64,000 bases of DNA. It comes from Poseidonocella sp. HB161398 (GTDB lineage: Bacteria; Pseudomonadota; Alphaproteobacteria; Rhodobacterales; Rhodobacteraceae). Shown here piece after piece: positions 53,949 to 62,322 of this stretch. Made by a program: the position numbers and the translations under genes. The stretch covers positions 1-64,000 of the forward strand of contig NZ_VATA01000009.1 in the NCBI RefSeq assembly GCF_005870025.1, given 5' to 3'. Under the pieces are notes generated by a model. The model was not told the origin of the DNA and searched no databases. It worked only from the letters and a program-made list of their open reading frames with translations. Within the stretch, counting starts at the first letter, position 1; each line of letters begins with the position of its first letter.

Positions 53949-55022
53949 ATGCTGGACGCCAAGGCCCAGGAGGCCGCGCCCGCCGAGAAGACCCCCGCCA
54001 TGCCGGCCGACCATCCGCGCATTGCGCGCGGCAAGATCGGCGTGCTGATCGCCAATCTCGGAACCCCGGACGGGACCGACTACTGGTCGATGCGCCGGTA
54101 TCTGAGCGAATTCCTCTCCGACAAGCGGGTGATCGACTACCCGGCCTGGAAATGGCAGCCGCTGCTGCAGCTGGTCATCCTGGCCAAGCGCCCGTTCTCT
54201 TCCGGCGCCGCCTATCGCGGCATCTGGAACAACGAGGCGAACGAGAGCCCGCTGATGACCGTCACCCGCTCTCAGGCGGAGAAGATCGCGGCCGAGATGT
54301 CGGCCCGCCATGGCGACCAGGTGATTGTCGATTTCTGCATGCGCTACGGCAATCCCTCGACGGATTCGAAGGTCCGCGAGATGGTCGAGCTGGGCTGCGA
54401 GAAGATCCTGTTCTTTCCGCTCTATCCGCAATACGCGGGCGCGACCTCGGCCACGGCGAATGACCAGTTCTTCCGCGCGCTGATGAAGGAGACCTGGCAG
54501 CCCGCCGTGCGGATCGTGCCGCCCTATTTCGACGATCCGGCCTATATCGACGCGCTGGCGCAGTCGGTGGAAGAGGCCTATGCCGGGCTGGAGCAGCGTC
54601 CGGACCTGCTGCTGGCCTCGTATCACGGCCTGCCCAAGCGCTACCTGATGCAGGGCGACCCCTATCACTGCCAGTGCCAGAAGACGTCCCGCCTGCTGCG
54701 CGAGCGGCTGGGCTGGCCCGAGGGAGAGCTGGTCACGGCCTTCCAGTCGCGCTTCGGACCCGAGGAATGGCTGAAGCCCTATACGGTCGAGGAGGTCGCG
54801 CGCCTGGCCGGGGCCGGAAAGAAGCGGATCGCGGTGATCGCGCCGGCATTCTCGGCCGATTGCGTCGAGACGCTGGAAGAGATCAACGAGGAGATCCGCG
54901 AGAGCTTCGAGCATGCGGGGGGCGAAAGCTTCACCTACATCCCCTGCCTCAACGATTCGGAAGCGCATGTTGTGGCGCTGACCGGCGTGATCGAGCGGAA
55001 CCTGATGGGATGGACCGCATGA
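53949..55022 (+). CDS. hemH: Ferrochelatase
   Basis: The 357-residue product inserts iron into protoporphyrin IX. IGVLIANLGTPDGTDYWSMRRYLSEFLSDKRV, FFPLYPQYAGATSATANDQF, LLASYHGLPKRYLMQGDPYHCQCQ with the active-site histidine, and PAFSADCVETLEEI are all diagnostic. The gene follows the methyltransferase by 68 bases. The product of HemJ (this window) is its substrate. Confidence 0.96.
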   Translation: MLDAKAQEAAPAEKTPAMPADHPRIARGKIGVLIANLGTPDGTDYWSMRRYLSEFLSDKRVIDYPAWKWQPLLQLVILAKRPFSSGAAYRGIWNNEANESPLMTVTRSQAEKIAAEMSARHGDQVIVDFCMRYGNPSTDSKVREMVELGCEKILFFPLYPQYAGATSATANDQFFRALMKETWQPAVRIVPPYFDDPAYIDALAQSVEEAYAGLEQRPDLLLASYHGLPKRYLMQGDPYHCQCQKTSRLLRERLGWPEGELVTAFQSRFGPEEWLKPYTVEEVARLAGAGKKRIAVIAPAFSADCVETLEEINEEIRESFEHAGGESFTYIPCLNDSEAHVVALTGVIERNLMGWTA

Positions 55023-55068
55023 CCGCGGCGGGTCCCGGGGCGCAGGGCGGTCTCCGGGCAAGAAAAAA

Positions 55069-55088
55069 GGTGGCCGGTTCCGGCCACC
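55069..55088. terminator. Hairpin between hemH and the small membrane protein gene
   Basis: GGTGGCCGG and CCGGCCACC form a perfect stem with TT as the loop. AAAAAA on the left gives a U-run for the minus-strand gene. It serves both convergent transcripts. Confidence 0.8.
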
Positions 55089-55117
55089 TCAATGTCTCTG
55101 TCGGCTTGCGGCCTGAC

Positions 55118-55297
55118 TCAGTTGGCTGCAACAGCAGCGACAACGGCCAGCAGCAGAACCGGGATGATCCACGCAGCGCCGGTGCCGCTGGTTTCTTCAA
55201 CGATGATTTCCGGCTCAACGATCGGCTCTTCCAGGCCGCCTGCGAAAGAGGCAGAGGCAGCAACAGCCAGGGTAGCAGCGAGTGCGAACTTCTTCAT
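55118..55297 (-). CDS. Small secreted/membrane protein of 59 residues
   Basis: The frame (ATG 55295-55297, stop 55118-55120) codes for 59 residues. A signal-like N-terminus MKKFALAATLAVAASASFAG is followed by an acidic stretch (EEPIVEPEIIVEE) and a C-terminal hydrophobic helix (AAWIIPVLLLAVVAAVAAN). GGAGG sits 6 bases before the ATG and the terminator lies just past the stop. Function is unknown. Its place beside hemH may be conserved in relatives. I recognise no domain. Confidence 0.7.
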   Translation of the reverse strand: MKKFALAATLAVAASASFAGGLEEPIVEPEIIVEETSGTGAAWIIPVLLLAVVAAVAAN

Positions 55298-55503
55298 GGG
55301 TAACCTCCAATGGTTGCCGCCCGGGTAGATTCTTGAGGTACGGACGACGTGAGATGTCCTCGTAATCGACTCTTGCCGCGCAAATTCGTGAAACGCAACG
55401 GTACGTTGAACCAGTTGGGCGGGTGATGCAAAAACGCATCAAAAACCGTATGTTCGATCCCGGTGCAACCCGAAATAACCGGCTCGGAGGACAAAGGTTC
55501 CCT

Positions 55504-55533
55504 CGCAGGCAGAATCTCTTGGACCTGCCTGCG
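55504..55533 (-). terminator. Hairpin after the first L,D-transpeptidase gene
   Basis: CGCAGGCAG and CTGCCTGCG form a perfect 9-base stem around a 12-base loop, about 30 bases beyond the stop. The rest of 55298-55562 shows no gene. Confidence 0.55.
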
Positions 55534-55562
55534 GGATCAACTTGGAGGCGAGTCGGCCCGGG

Positions 55563-56144
55563 TCAGATGAGCCGCACTTGGGTGCCGACCTGGACCATGT
55601 CGAAGAGCTGCGCGATATCCTCGTTGTAGAGCCCGATGCAGCCGTTGGAGGACTGGCGTCCGATCTTGCGCGTGTCATGGGTGCCATGGATGCGGTAGTA
55701 CTTCCACGATAGGTAAAGCGCGTGCGTTCCCAGCGGGTTGTCCGGGCCCGGACCGATGAAGGGCGGCCATTCGGGATTGCGCTTCAGCATCGAGGGGGTG
55801 GGCGCCCAGCTGGGGCCGACGACCTTCTGCGTCACCGAGGTGCGGCCGCGGCGGGTCATTTCCTCGGACAGCGGCACGCTGGTCGGGAAGACGCGCGCGA
55901 CTGATTCGTCCTCGGACCAGTAGTGCAGGGTGCGGCTCTCGGTATCGACGAGGATGGCGCCGTTGTTGAGCGAGCTGAAATGGTCGCGCCAGTCATGGGC
56001 GCGGAACAGCATCGTGACCCGGTTGACCGGGCCCTCGTCATCGTCGGCAGTCTGGGCAATTGCGGGCATGGCAAGCCCGGTCCCGAACATCGTGGCCGTG
56101 CCGAGGAAGCCGCGGCGAGACAGCTTCGAACGGGAAAAGGTCAT
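55563..56144 (-). CDS. L,D-transpeptidase (YkuD domain), Tat-exported
   Basis: The 193-residue product has a twin-arginine signal (LSRRGFLGTATMFGTGLAMPAIA) and a YkuD catalytic domain with HGTHDTRKIGRQSSNGC, the His and Cys of the active site, then IGLYNEDI. It builds 3-3 cross-links or attaches lipoproteins to peptidoglycan. AAGGAG is 5 bases before the ATG. A longer reading upstream is not needed. A second transpeptidase gene lies 0.6 kb away. Confidence 0.88.
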   Translation of the reverse strand: MTFSRSKLSRRGFLGTATMFGTGLAMPAIAQTADDDEGPVNRVTMLFRAHDWRDHFSSLNNGAILVDTESRTLHYWSEDESVARVFPTSVPLSEEMTRRGRTSVTQKVVGPSWAPTPSMLKRNPEWPPFIGPGPDNPLGTHALYLSWKYYRIHGTHDTRKIGRQSSNGCIGLYNEDIAQLFDMVQVGTQVRLI

Positions 56145-56297
56145 CGGCTCTCCTTCCGGAAGAGTTGAAACGGCGTGTCTTGCCGGAAGGATATGGCGCG
56201 AATGCCGCATCGGCAAATCAAACCGTCGTAATACTCTTTTCCCGATGCTAGGTGTGGCATCTAGTCTGTGATTGGGGAAACTTCAGGAGGGCGACCC

Positions 56298-56798
56298 ATG
56301 TTGCGAGCAATGGCTGCCGGACTCGCGGCGCTTCTTGTTCTGTCCGGCTGCGAGCCAAGCGGGAGCAGCGCCACGGGGAGTTACAACCTCCGGGCCGGCA
56401 ACACGTCTTCGGTGCAGCAGAACGTGCTCGAATCGGTGAATTTCATGCGCCAGTCGGCCGGGGTGGCCCCGGTGCAGCTCAGCCGGGAGCTGAACTCCGC
56501 GGCGCAGAGCCAGGCGGTGGACATCTCGCGGCAGAAACGGGCCTGGGCCTGGGGCTCGAACTGGAGCAGCCCCTACCAGAGGGTCGCGCGGGCCGGCTAT
56601 TCCGGGCGCCTGGTGGGCGAGCTCTATTCCCAGTCCTTCGATACGGAACTGGAGACCCTGACCGTCTGGCTGGCGGACAGGGACAAGGCGGCGATGATCA
56701 ACGATCCGGATGCGACGGATATCGGCTTTGCCTACCACCAGGACAGCAATGGCATGACCTGGTGGGTGCTGACCCTGGGCAGCCGCGGCGATCAGTAG
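56298..56798 (+). CDS. CAP-domain lipoprotein
   Basis: The 166-residue product has a lipoprotein signal (AAGLAALLVLSGC, lipobox LSGC). A CAP (SCP/PR-1-like) domain follows, with VLESVNFMRQSAGVAPVQLSREL and GFAYHQDSNGMTWWVLTLG. Bacterial CAP proteins act in the envelope, often near peptidoglycan enzymes. GGAGGG lies 7 bases before the ATG. Its last codons overlap the convergent transpeptidase gene by 7 bases. Confidence 0.82.
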   Translation: MLRAMAAGLAALLVLSGCEPSGSSATGSYNLRAGNTSSVQQNVLESVNFMRQSAGVAPVQLSRELNSAAQSQAVDISRQKRAWAWGSNWSSPYQRVARAGYSGRLVGELYSQSFDTELETLTVWLADRDKAAMINDPDATDIGFAYHQDSNGMTWWVLTLGSRGDQ

Positions 56799-57286
56799 GA
56801 GGTGATGTAGATCGGCGTGCCGTTGCGGACCATCGCGTAGATCTCCTCCATCTCCTTGTCCTTCACCGCGATGCAGCCGGCGGTCCAGTCCTTGCCCTTG
56901 GCGGGCTTGGAGGATTCGCCGTGGATGAAGATGTCTCCGCCCGGATCGACGCCAAGCTCCTTGGAGCGTTCGACATCCGCCCGGTTCGGGTAGGAGATGC
57001 CCAGCGACAGGTAGTAGCTGCTATTGGGGTTGCGGCGGTCGATCAGGTAGAGCCCCTCGGGGGTGCGCCCGTCGCCGCGGGCGATCTTGTGGCCGACCGG
57101 ATTGAAGCCCAGCCCCACCTCGTAGGATTTCAGGACTTCCTTGCCGTGAAGAAGGTAGAGTTTGCGCCGCTCCTTCGAAATGTAGATCTGCGTGACTTCC
57201 GGCCCGGAATAGGCCTGGAATTTCGTGCCGCCGCCCGCGCAAGCGGTCACGGCAAGAAAAAGTAGAAGTGAAATGACCCGGACCAT
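56792..57286 (-). CDS. L,D-transpeptidase (YkuD domain), lipoprotein type
   Basis: The 164-residue product has a lipobox-like signal (LLLFLAVTACAGG) and a YkuD domain with IFIHGESSKPAKGKDWTAGCIAVKDKEM, in which His, Ser, Gly-Cys are the catalytic elements. It differs from the Tat-exported neighbour in its signal and in the active-site spacing. It may be a paralogue with a different export route. GAGG lies 6 bases before the ATG at 57284-57286. Confidence 0.85.
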   Translation of the reverse strand: MVRVISLLLFLAVTACAGGGTKFQAYSGPEVTQIYISKERRKLYLLHGKEVLKSYEVGLGFNPVGHKIARGDGRTPEGLYLIDRRNPNSSYYLSLGISYPNRADVERSKELGVDPGGDIFIHGESSKPAKGKDWTAGCIAVKDKEMEEIYAMVRNGTPIYITSY

Positions 57287-57423
57287 GCTCTGCCTCGACT
57301 TGGGTTCCGCTTTTTTCTGGCAGATTACTGCCAAAAAACCGTTAAACCAAGCGAGTCGAAGGCGCTAGCCCGCCGGAACTCTCCGGCGGTGCGCGACTGC
57401 CGCATTCGGCATCAGGTCAGGGA

Positions 57424-58464
57424 TCACGCCGGGCGGCGGATCGTGTCGCCGAGGCTGAGTTCCGGCGCTAGTTCGATGCGCTGTCCGCGCGCCTGGTCGG
57501 GATTGGACACCCGGTCGGCGATCAGCTGTGCGGCGCGGCGGCCGATCTCGTTGCGGCAGGCATCCATCGTCGTCAGGAGCTTCGGCAGGCCCTTCAGCAG
57601 GTTGACGCCGTTGAAGCCTGCGAGCCCGATCTTGCCGGGGACGTCGATCCCCTGTTCCAGGCACCAGAGCAGGCCCCCTGCCCCGATCATGTCGTTGGAA
57701 TAATACAGGAAATCCAGATCCGGGCTGCGTTCCAGCATGGTCTGGGTCATTTCGCGCCCCTTCACGAAGCCCGAGCCGCCCTCGTAGAATTCGTGGTCCT
57801 CGATCTCCAGCCCGGCCTTGGCCAGGGTCTGCGTGAAGCCCTCGAAGCGCTTCCGCGCGCGGTGGTCCAGCGGCATCTTGGTGCCCATGAAGCCGATCCG
57901 CTTGTAGCCCGCGGCGACGATCGCCTCGCCCATGGCGCGGCCGGCCCGGCGATGCGAGATGCCGACGACGGAATCGATCGGCTCGCCATCGGTATCCATG
58001 ATCTCGACCACGGGGATGCCCGCGGCGCGCAGCATCGCCTTGGAGGCCTCGGTATGCTCCAGCCCGGCGATGATCACCCCCGAGGGCCGCCAGGAGAGCA
58101 TCTCGTAGAGCACCTGCTCCTCGCGGTCGGGCTTGTAATGGGTCAGGCCGACCACGGCCTGCAGCTCGGTGCCGTCGAGCACCTCGGAAATGCCGGTCAT
58201 CACCTCGGGGAAGACCATGTTCGACATCGAGGGGATGATGACGGCAACCAGGTTGACCCGCTGCGAGGCCAGCGCCCCGGCGATGCGGTTCGGCACGTAG
58301 CCAAGCTTCTTGGCTGCGGCGAGCACCTTCTCCCGGGTGGCTTCGGAGACATCGCCCCGGTTTCGCAGGACACGGCTGACCGTCATCTCGCTGACGCCGC
58401 AGGCCTCGGACACGTCCCGGAGGGTGAGAGGCCGGATCGGCTGGGAAGGGGTTTCGGTATTCAC
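57424..58464 (-). CDS. LacI-family transcriptional regulator (GntR type)
   Basis: The 346-residue product has a LacI DNA-binding helix (TLRDVSEACGVSEMTVSRVLRN) with a hinge (KKLGYVPNRIAGALASQ) and a periplasmic-binding-like effector domain (SVVGISHRRAGRAMGEA, DFLYYSNDMIGAGGLLWCLEQGI). The family members closest in layout control gluconate or sugar-acid use. It begins with GTG (58462-58464), preceded by GGGAGG. Its promoter carries a palindrome that also occurs before the CoA-transferase gene at 39.6 kb. Confidence 0.85.
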   Translation of the reverse strand: MNTETPSQPIRPLTLRDVSEACGVSEMTVSRVLRNRGDVSEATREKVLAAAKKLGYVPNRIAGALASQRVNLVAVIIPSMSNMVFPEVMTGISEVLDGTELQAVVGLTHYKPDREEQVLYEMLSWRPSGVIIAGLEHTEASKAMLRAAGIPVVEIMDTDGEPIDSVVGISHRRAGRAMGEAIVAAGYKRIGFMGTKMPLDHRARKRFEGFTQTLAKAGLEIEDHEFYEGGSGFVKGREMTQTMLERSPDLDFLYYSNDMIGAGGLLWCLEQGIDVPGKIGLAGFNGVNLLKGLPKLLTTMDACRNEIGRRAAQLIADRVSNPDQARGQRIELAPELSLGDTIRRPA

Positions 58465-58484
58465 GGTGCCTCCCGGATGCTACG

Positions 58485-58498
58485 CCGCTATCGTAGCG
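58485..58498. promoter_or_regulatory. LacI operator candidate
   Basis: CCGCTATCGTAGCG overlaps a palindrome (GCTACG-N7-CGTAGC at 58479-58497) and a minus-strand -10 (TACGAT), 18 bases after TTGTGT. The same 14-mer with two changes lies at 39578-39591. This arrangement suggests autoregulation. Confidence 0.55.
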
Positions 58499-58602
58499 CT
58501 GTTGGATCGCCGAACACAAGGCGCTGCCGCCTGGCGCGGGGCGCGGGGAAATGCGGCAGGGGCTTGAGTTGCCCGGCGCAATGGGGCAAGCACGGGGTGT
58601 GC

Positions 58603-58679
58603 GGTCCCGTGGCTCAACTGGATAGAGCAGCCCCCTCCTAAGGGGCAGGTTACAGGTTCGAATCCTGTCGGGATCGCCA
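58603..58679 (+). tRNA. tRNA-Arg(CCU)
   Basis: The 77-base gene folds as a cloverleaf. The acceptor is GGTCCCG with CGGGATC and a terminal CCA encoded in the DNA. The D stem is GCTC/GAGC, the anticodon stem GCCCC/GGGGC with the loop CTCCTAA, and the T arm ACAGG-TTCGAAT-CCTGT. The anticodon CCT (58637-58639) reads AGG codons for arginine. It is the only tRNA gene in the window. Confidence 0.95.
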
Positions 58680-58685
58680 TGCCCC

Positions 58686-59087
58686 TCACACCTCTTCCCC
58701 GCCGAATTTCGCGTCGAGCGCGTGCGAGGCCAGCGTCTGCACCGGCCCTGCGGGATGTTCCAGCGCGAGCCGCGCAAGCGCCACTTCGACCCGTTCCACG
58801 GCGGGCATTGCGGCAAGCGTGCGGATGACCTCCACCGCCTGCCAGACATCGCCCGGCCTTCCGAAGCACAGATCGGCCAAGGGCAGCGCGGCTTCGGATT
58901 GCGGCAGGTCGGCCAGGGCATAGACCGCCTTCAGCCGTTCGGGGCGCTCGGGATGGCCGAGGCTGTGGATCAGCCGCTCTGTCTCCGAGAGCGCGCGCCC
59001 CCAGAACAGGACCGCGCATCCGCAGGCCGGGCAGGTCATGGCATCGGCTTCGATCTTGTCGAAGCAGTTCGGGCAATATGTCTGCAT
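58686..59087 (-). CDS. Zinc-ribbon/HEAT-repeat protein
   Basis: The 133-residue product opens with a zinc ribbon (QTYCPNCFDKIEADAMTCPAC, two Cys pairs). About 90 residues of leucine- and alanine-rich helices follow, resembling HEAT repeats (ERLKAVYALADLPQSEAALPLADL). It is a conserved-looking hypothetical with no known function. The ATG at 59085-59087 is preferred. A GTG two codons upstream is possible. It converges on the tRNA-Arg gene, ending 6 bases from it. Confidence 0.65.
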   Translation of the reverse strand: MQTYCPNCFDKIEADAMTCPACGCAVLFWGRALSETERLIHSLGHPERPERLKAVYALADLPQSEAALPLADLCFGRPGDVWQAVEVIRTLAAMPAVERVEVALARLALEHPAGPVQTLASHALDAKFGGEEV

Positions 59088-59206
59088 CGGCACCGCGCCT
59101 TGTTCGCGTGGGTCGGCGGAAACGCCGGATCAGTGCCAGTCTTGCATGGGGATGGCGGGAAGTTCCGCCGGGCAAACCGCCGCAGTGCGGGGTTTAACGC
59201 TAACGT

Positions 59207-59240
59207 CCGGCCGGGAGGCGCCGTGGCGCGCCCCGGCCGG
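59207..59240 (-). terminator. Hairpin after argG
   Basis: CCGGCCGGG and CCCGGCCGG form a perfect 9-base stem with a 16-base loop downstream of the argG stop codon (TGA, from 59249). It lacks a strong T-run. Confidence 0.55.
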
Positions 59241-59246
59241 GCCGGA

Positions 59247-60473
59247 TCACTTCTGCAGGCGGCGCTTGCGCGCGGCCAGCAGCTTCAGGCGCAGCGCGTT
59301 GAGCTGGATGAAGCCCGCCGCGTCCTTCTGGTCATAGGCGCCGGCATCGTCCTCGAAGGTCACATGCGCCTCGGAATAGAGCGACGCGTCCGACCAGCGG
59401 CCGACGGTGCGCGCGGAGCCCTTGTAGAGCATGACGCGGACGGTGCCGGAGACGAATTCCTGGCTCTTGTCGATCAGCGCCTGCAGCATCTCGCGCTCGG
59501 GGCTGTACCAGAAGCCGTTGTAGATCAGCTCGGCATAGCGCGGCATGATGCTGTCCTTCAGGTGGCCAGCGCCGGAATCCAGCGTGATCTGCTCGATGCC
59601 GCGATGCGCCTCGAGGAGGATCTCGCCGCCCGGGGTCTCGTAGATGCCGCGGGATTTCATGCCGACGAAGCGGTTCTCGACGAAGTCGAGACGGCCGATG
59701 CCGTGGATGCGGCCCAGCTCGTTCAGCTTGGTCAGGATCGTCGCCGGGCTCATCTCCACGCCGTCGATGGCGACCGCGTCGCCCTTCTCGAAGGTGATCT
59801 CGATGTATTGCGGCGCGTCGGGCGCGTTCAACGGGCTGTCGGTGCGCTGATAGACGTAATCCGGCGCTTCATCGGCCGGGTTCTCCAGCACCTTGCCCTC
59901 GGAGGAGGTGTGCAGCAAGTTCGCGTCGACCGAGAACGGCGCTTCGCCGCGCTTGTCCTTGGCGATCGGGATCTGGTTCTGCTCGGCGAATTCCAGCAGC
60001 TTGGTGCGCGAGGTCAGCGCCCATTCGCGCCAGGGCGCGATCACCTTGATCTCCGGGTTCAGCGCATAGGCGGAAAGCTCGAAGCGGACCTGGTCGTTGC
60101 CCTTGCCGGTGGCGCCATGGGCGACGGCATCGGCGCCGGTCTCGGCGGCGATCTCGATCAGCCGCTTGGAGATCAGCGGGCGCGCGATCGAGGTGCCGAG
60201 CAGGTAGAGGCCTTCGTAGACCGCATTGGCACGGAACATCGGGAAGACGAAGTCGCGGACGAATTCCTCGCGCACGTCCTCGATGAAGATGTTCTCGGGC
60301 TTGATCCCCAGCATCTCGGCCTTCTTGCGGGCCGGCTCGAGCTCTTCGCCCTGGCCGAGATCGGCGGTGAAGGTCACCACCTCGCAGCCGTACTCGGTCT
60401 GGAGCCATTTGAGGATGATGGAGGTATCAAGCCCGCCCGAATAGGCGAGCACAACCTTCTTAGGCGCGGTCAT
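59247..60473 (-). CDS. argG: Argininosuccinate synthase
   Basis: The 408-residue product ligates citrulline and aspartate with ATP in arginine synthesis. [19 protein letters not shown] is the N-type ATP pyrophosphatase motif. [32 protein letters not shown] and the C-terminal [20 protein letters not shown] are diagnostic. It is a single gene, probably separately transcribed. Confidence 0.96.
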   Translation of the reverse strand: MTAPKKVVLAYSGGLDTSIILKWLQTEYGCEVVTFTADLGQGEELEPARKKAEMLGIKPENIFIEDVREEFVRDFVFPMFRANAVYEGLYLLGTSIARPLISKRLIEIAAETGADAVAHGATGKGNDQVRFELSAYALNPEIKVIAPWREWALTSRTKLLEFAEQNQIPIAKDKRGEAPFSVDANLLHTSSEGKVLENPADEAPDYVYQRTDSPLNAPDAPQYIEITFEKGDAVAIDGVEMSPATILTKLNELGRIHGIGRLDFVENRFVGMKSRGIYETPGGEILLEAHRGIEQITLDSGAGHLKDSIMPRYAELIYNGFWYSPEREMLQALIDKSQEFVSGTVRVMLYKGSARTVGRWSDASLYSEAHVTFEDDAGAYDQKDAAGFIQLNALRLKLLAARKRRLQK

Positions 60474-60551
60474 GGGGCAGTCTCCTTATCGTCAGGGCCA
60501 GATAGACAGCTTTGAGGCCCGCGACAATAGACTGTCGCCCGCGGCCGGGCG

Positions 60552-61454
60552 CTAGGGGCGCCTGCGGCGGCGCGAGAGCAGAGAAAGCGCCGCGAGGCCG
60601 CCCCCGAGCCCCAGGACCGTCGCGGGAAGCGGCACGACGGTCGTGCCGGACCGGCCGGCGGCGCGGACGCCTTCCCATTTGACGTCGCTGAAGCCGCCGA
60701 GCTGAGTCGTCACCGCCAGGTCGGCCTGGGAAATCAGCCGCCGCTCGCCGCTCGCGATCGCCGGGACCATCAGTGCCTCGGAGGTGCGCGGATCGTCGGG
60801 GTCCATATGGCCGGTCCCGTAGAGGCTCAGCGTCGCGCCGGCGAACTTGCCCGAGAGGATGTCGATTTCGCCGTCGTCGAATTCGTCATTGCCAATCGAG
60901 GTGAAGCCGAGGAGGTGGCCGAATTCGTGCAGCGAGACCGAAAAGAGGTCGAAGGCGCCATAGGCGGCCCCGGCCGCGCCGGAGAAGCTGAGCCCGGTGA
61001 TCATCTCGCCGCCGCCCATGTCGTAGCGGAGCGTTTCAGGGACCGCGTATTCCTCGTTCTGCAGGGGCGTGGGATCGGCGAACCAGGTATAGCCGTCGTC
61101 GAAGCGGATATCGCCGACCCAGCCGTCGCTGGCATTGTTGCGGATGCTGCTCTGCGTCGCGACGGCCAGCGTGGATCCGGTCAGCGGCGCCCAGCCGACC
61201 GAGACGCTCAGCGTGGCGGCGTCGCCGATCAGCGCCTCCCAGCTCTGCGCCGCGGCCGAGACGGCCTGCTCGAACAGGCCGCCGCCGACGGTGGTGCCCG
61301 GTGCATAGGCGACATCCGATCCCCCGGCCGTGGCGGAGGCGTAATGAAAGGGTTCGCCATCCTCGAGGAAATCAATATTTATGGTCAGGGCCTGGACCGA
61401 CGGTGCGGAGGTAAGTGTCAGAATGAACAGGAAACCCGTTTCGCGAAGCAGCAT
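60552..61454 (-). CDS. VPLPA-CTERM-anchored zinc metalloprotease-like protein
   Basis: The 300-residue product has an N-terminal signal (RETGFLFILTLTSAPSVQA), a metal site HEFGHLLGF at residues 176-184, and a C-terminal sorting tail. The tail has VPLPA at about 274, a hydrophobic helix and a basic end (SRRRRRP). That is the VPLPA-CTERM pattern cleaved by an exosortase. The metzincin-like motif HExxHxxGF lacks the expected third histidine (the position reads S). This suggests a variant site. No exosortase gene is in the window. Confidence 0.8.
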   Translation of the reverse strand: MLLRETGFLFILTLTSAPSVQALTINIDFLEDGEPFHYASATAGGSDVAYAPGTTVGGGLFEQAVSAAAQSWEALIGDAATLSVSVGWAPLTGSTLAVATQSSIRNNASDGWVGDIRFDDGYTWFADPTPLQNEEYAVPETLRYDMGGGEMITGLSFSGAAGAAYGAFDLFSVSLHEFGHLLGFTSIGNDEFDDGEIDILSGKFAGATLSLYGTGHMDPDDPRTSEALMVPAIASGERRLISQADLAVTTQLGGFSDVKWEGVRAAGRSGTTVVPLPATVLGLGGGLAALSLLSRRRRRP

Positions 61455-61559
61455 TCCGAAACTCCGAACGAACAATAAAATATCGAGAAGTTTGTATATT
61501 ATCGCCGGTCCCGTGGCAATCGAGCAGCCTGCCCCTGCGGCAATGGGCACAGCCTAGCC

Positions 61560-61988
61560 ATGGCCGACTTCCGGGAACTTCTGCGCGGGGTGGTCCATCC
61601 CTGGCATCACGACCATTTCGGCCACATGAATGTCCGCCACTACGCGCCCTTCTTCGACGATGCGTCCTACCACCTGTGGACGGTGCTCGACATTTCCTAC
61701 AAGGACATGATGGAGGCGCATGGCATCCACTGCGTCACCGCCCAGGCGACCACCAATTTCATCCGCGAGCTTACCGCCGGCGACCTGATCCGGATCGACG
61801 GCGCCGTGACGCGGGTCGGCTCGAAATCCGTCAGCTTCCATCTGCGGATGTTCAATGCCGATACCGGGCTGCTGCATGCGACCTACGACATGGTCGAGGT
61901 GTTCTTTGACCCCGAGCACAGGCGCTCTACCTTCATGCCACCCGAGATCCGCGCCGAGCTGGAGGACGCGCTGGTCGAGATCGACTGA
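61560..61988 (+). CDS. Acyl-CoA thioesterase, 4HBT/YbgC type
   Basis: The 142-residue product is a single hot-dog domain with HPWHHDHFGHMNVRHYAPFFDDA (the catalytic region near residue 15-30). FIRELTAGDLIRIDGAVTRVGSKSVSFHLRM follows, typical of 4-hydroxybenzoyl-CoA thioesterase-like proteins. It hydrolyses an acyl-CoA, substrate unknown. No strong ribosome site was seen before the ATG at 61560. Confidence 0.8.
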   Translation: MADFRELLRGVVHPWHHDHFGHMNVRHYAPFFDDASYHLWTVLDISYKDMMEAHGIHCVTAQATTNFIRELTAGDLIRIDGAVTRVGSKSVSFHLRMFNADTGLLHATYDMVEVFFDPEHRRSTFMPPEIRAELEDALVEID

Positions 61989-62084
61989 TCTGGATCAGCT
62001 GCGGGCTTGAGCTGGCGCAAGGACAGGCGGGGCACGGCTCCCTAGCCTTCAGGGATGATGCAACCGGAACACGGAGGACAGATC

Positions 62085-62252
62085 ATGACCCACCGGAAAC
62101 GCAGGCGCGGCGCGCCGGGTGCAGAGCTTGCCGGGATGGCGGCCGCGGCGCTGTCCTTCCTGCTGGCGGGCCTCGCCGGGCTCTTCCTGCCGGGGCAGCG
62201 CGCGCCCGAGCCTGTGCCGATCCCGGTTCCCGTCCGGCCGCATCGCCGCTAG
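62085..62252 (+). CDS. Small basic membrane protein of 55 residues
   Basis: ATG at 62085 follows GGAGG by 7 bases. The product has a basic start (MTHRKRRRG), one hydrophobic segment (MAAAALSFLLAGLAGLFLPG) and a Pro/Arg-rich end (PVPIPVPVRPHRR). The ribosome site is strong, but there is no known domain, and no conservation test was possible. It lies between the thioesterase and ilvA. Confidence 0.5.
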   Translation: MTHRKRRRGAPGAELAGMAAAALSFLLAGLAGLFLPGQRAPEPVPIPVPVRPHRR

Positions 62253-62322
62253 GCGCGAAAAGCCGCGCAGCCGGCGTCCGCCCGGCCTTGCCGCAGCCGC
62301 GAATTCGGGGCATTGCCGGGGC

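Noticed and set aside
58561-58602. A second tRNA near the tRNA-Arg gene
   Set aside because: No further cloverleaf, T-arm consensus or CCA end was found in the flanking sequence.
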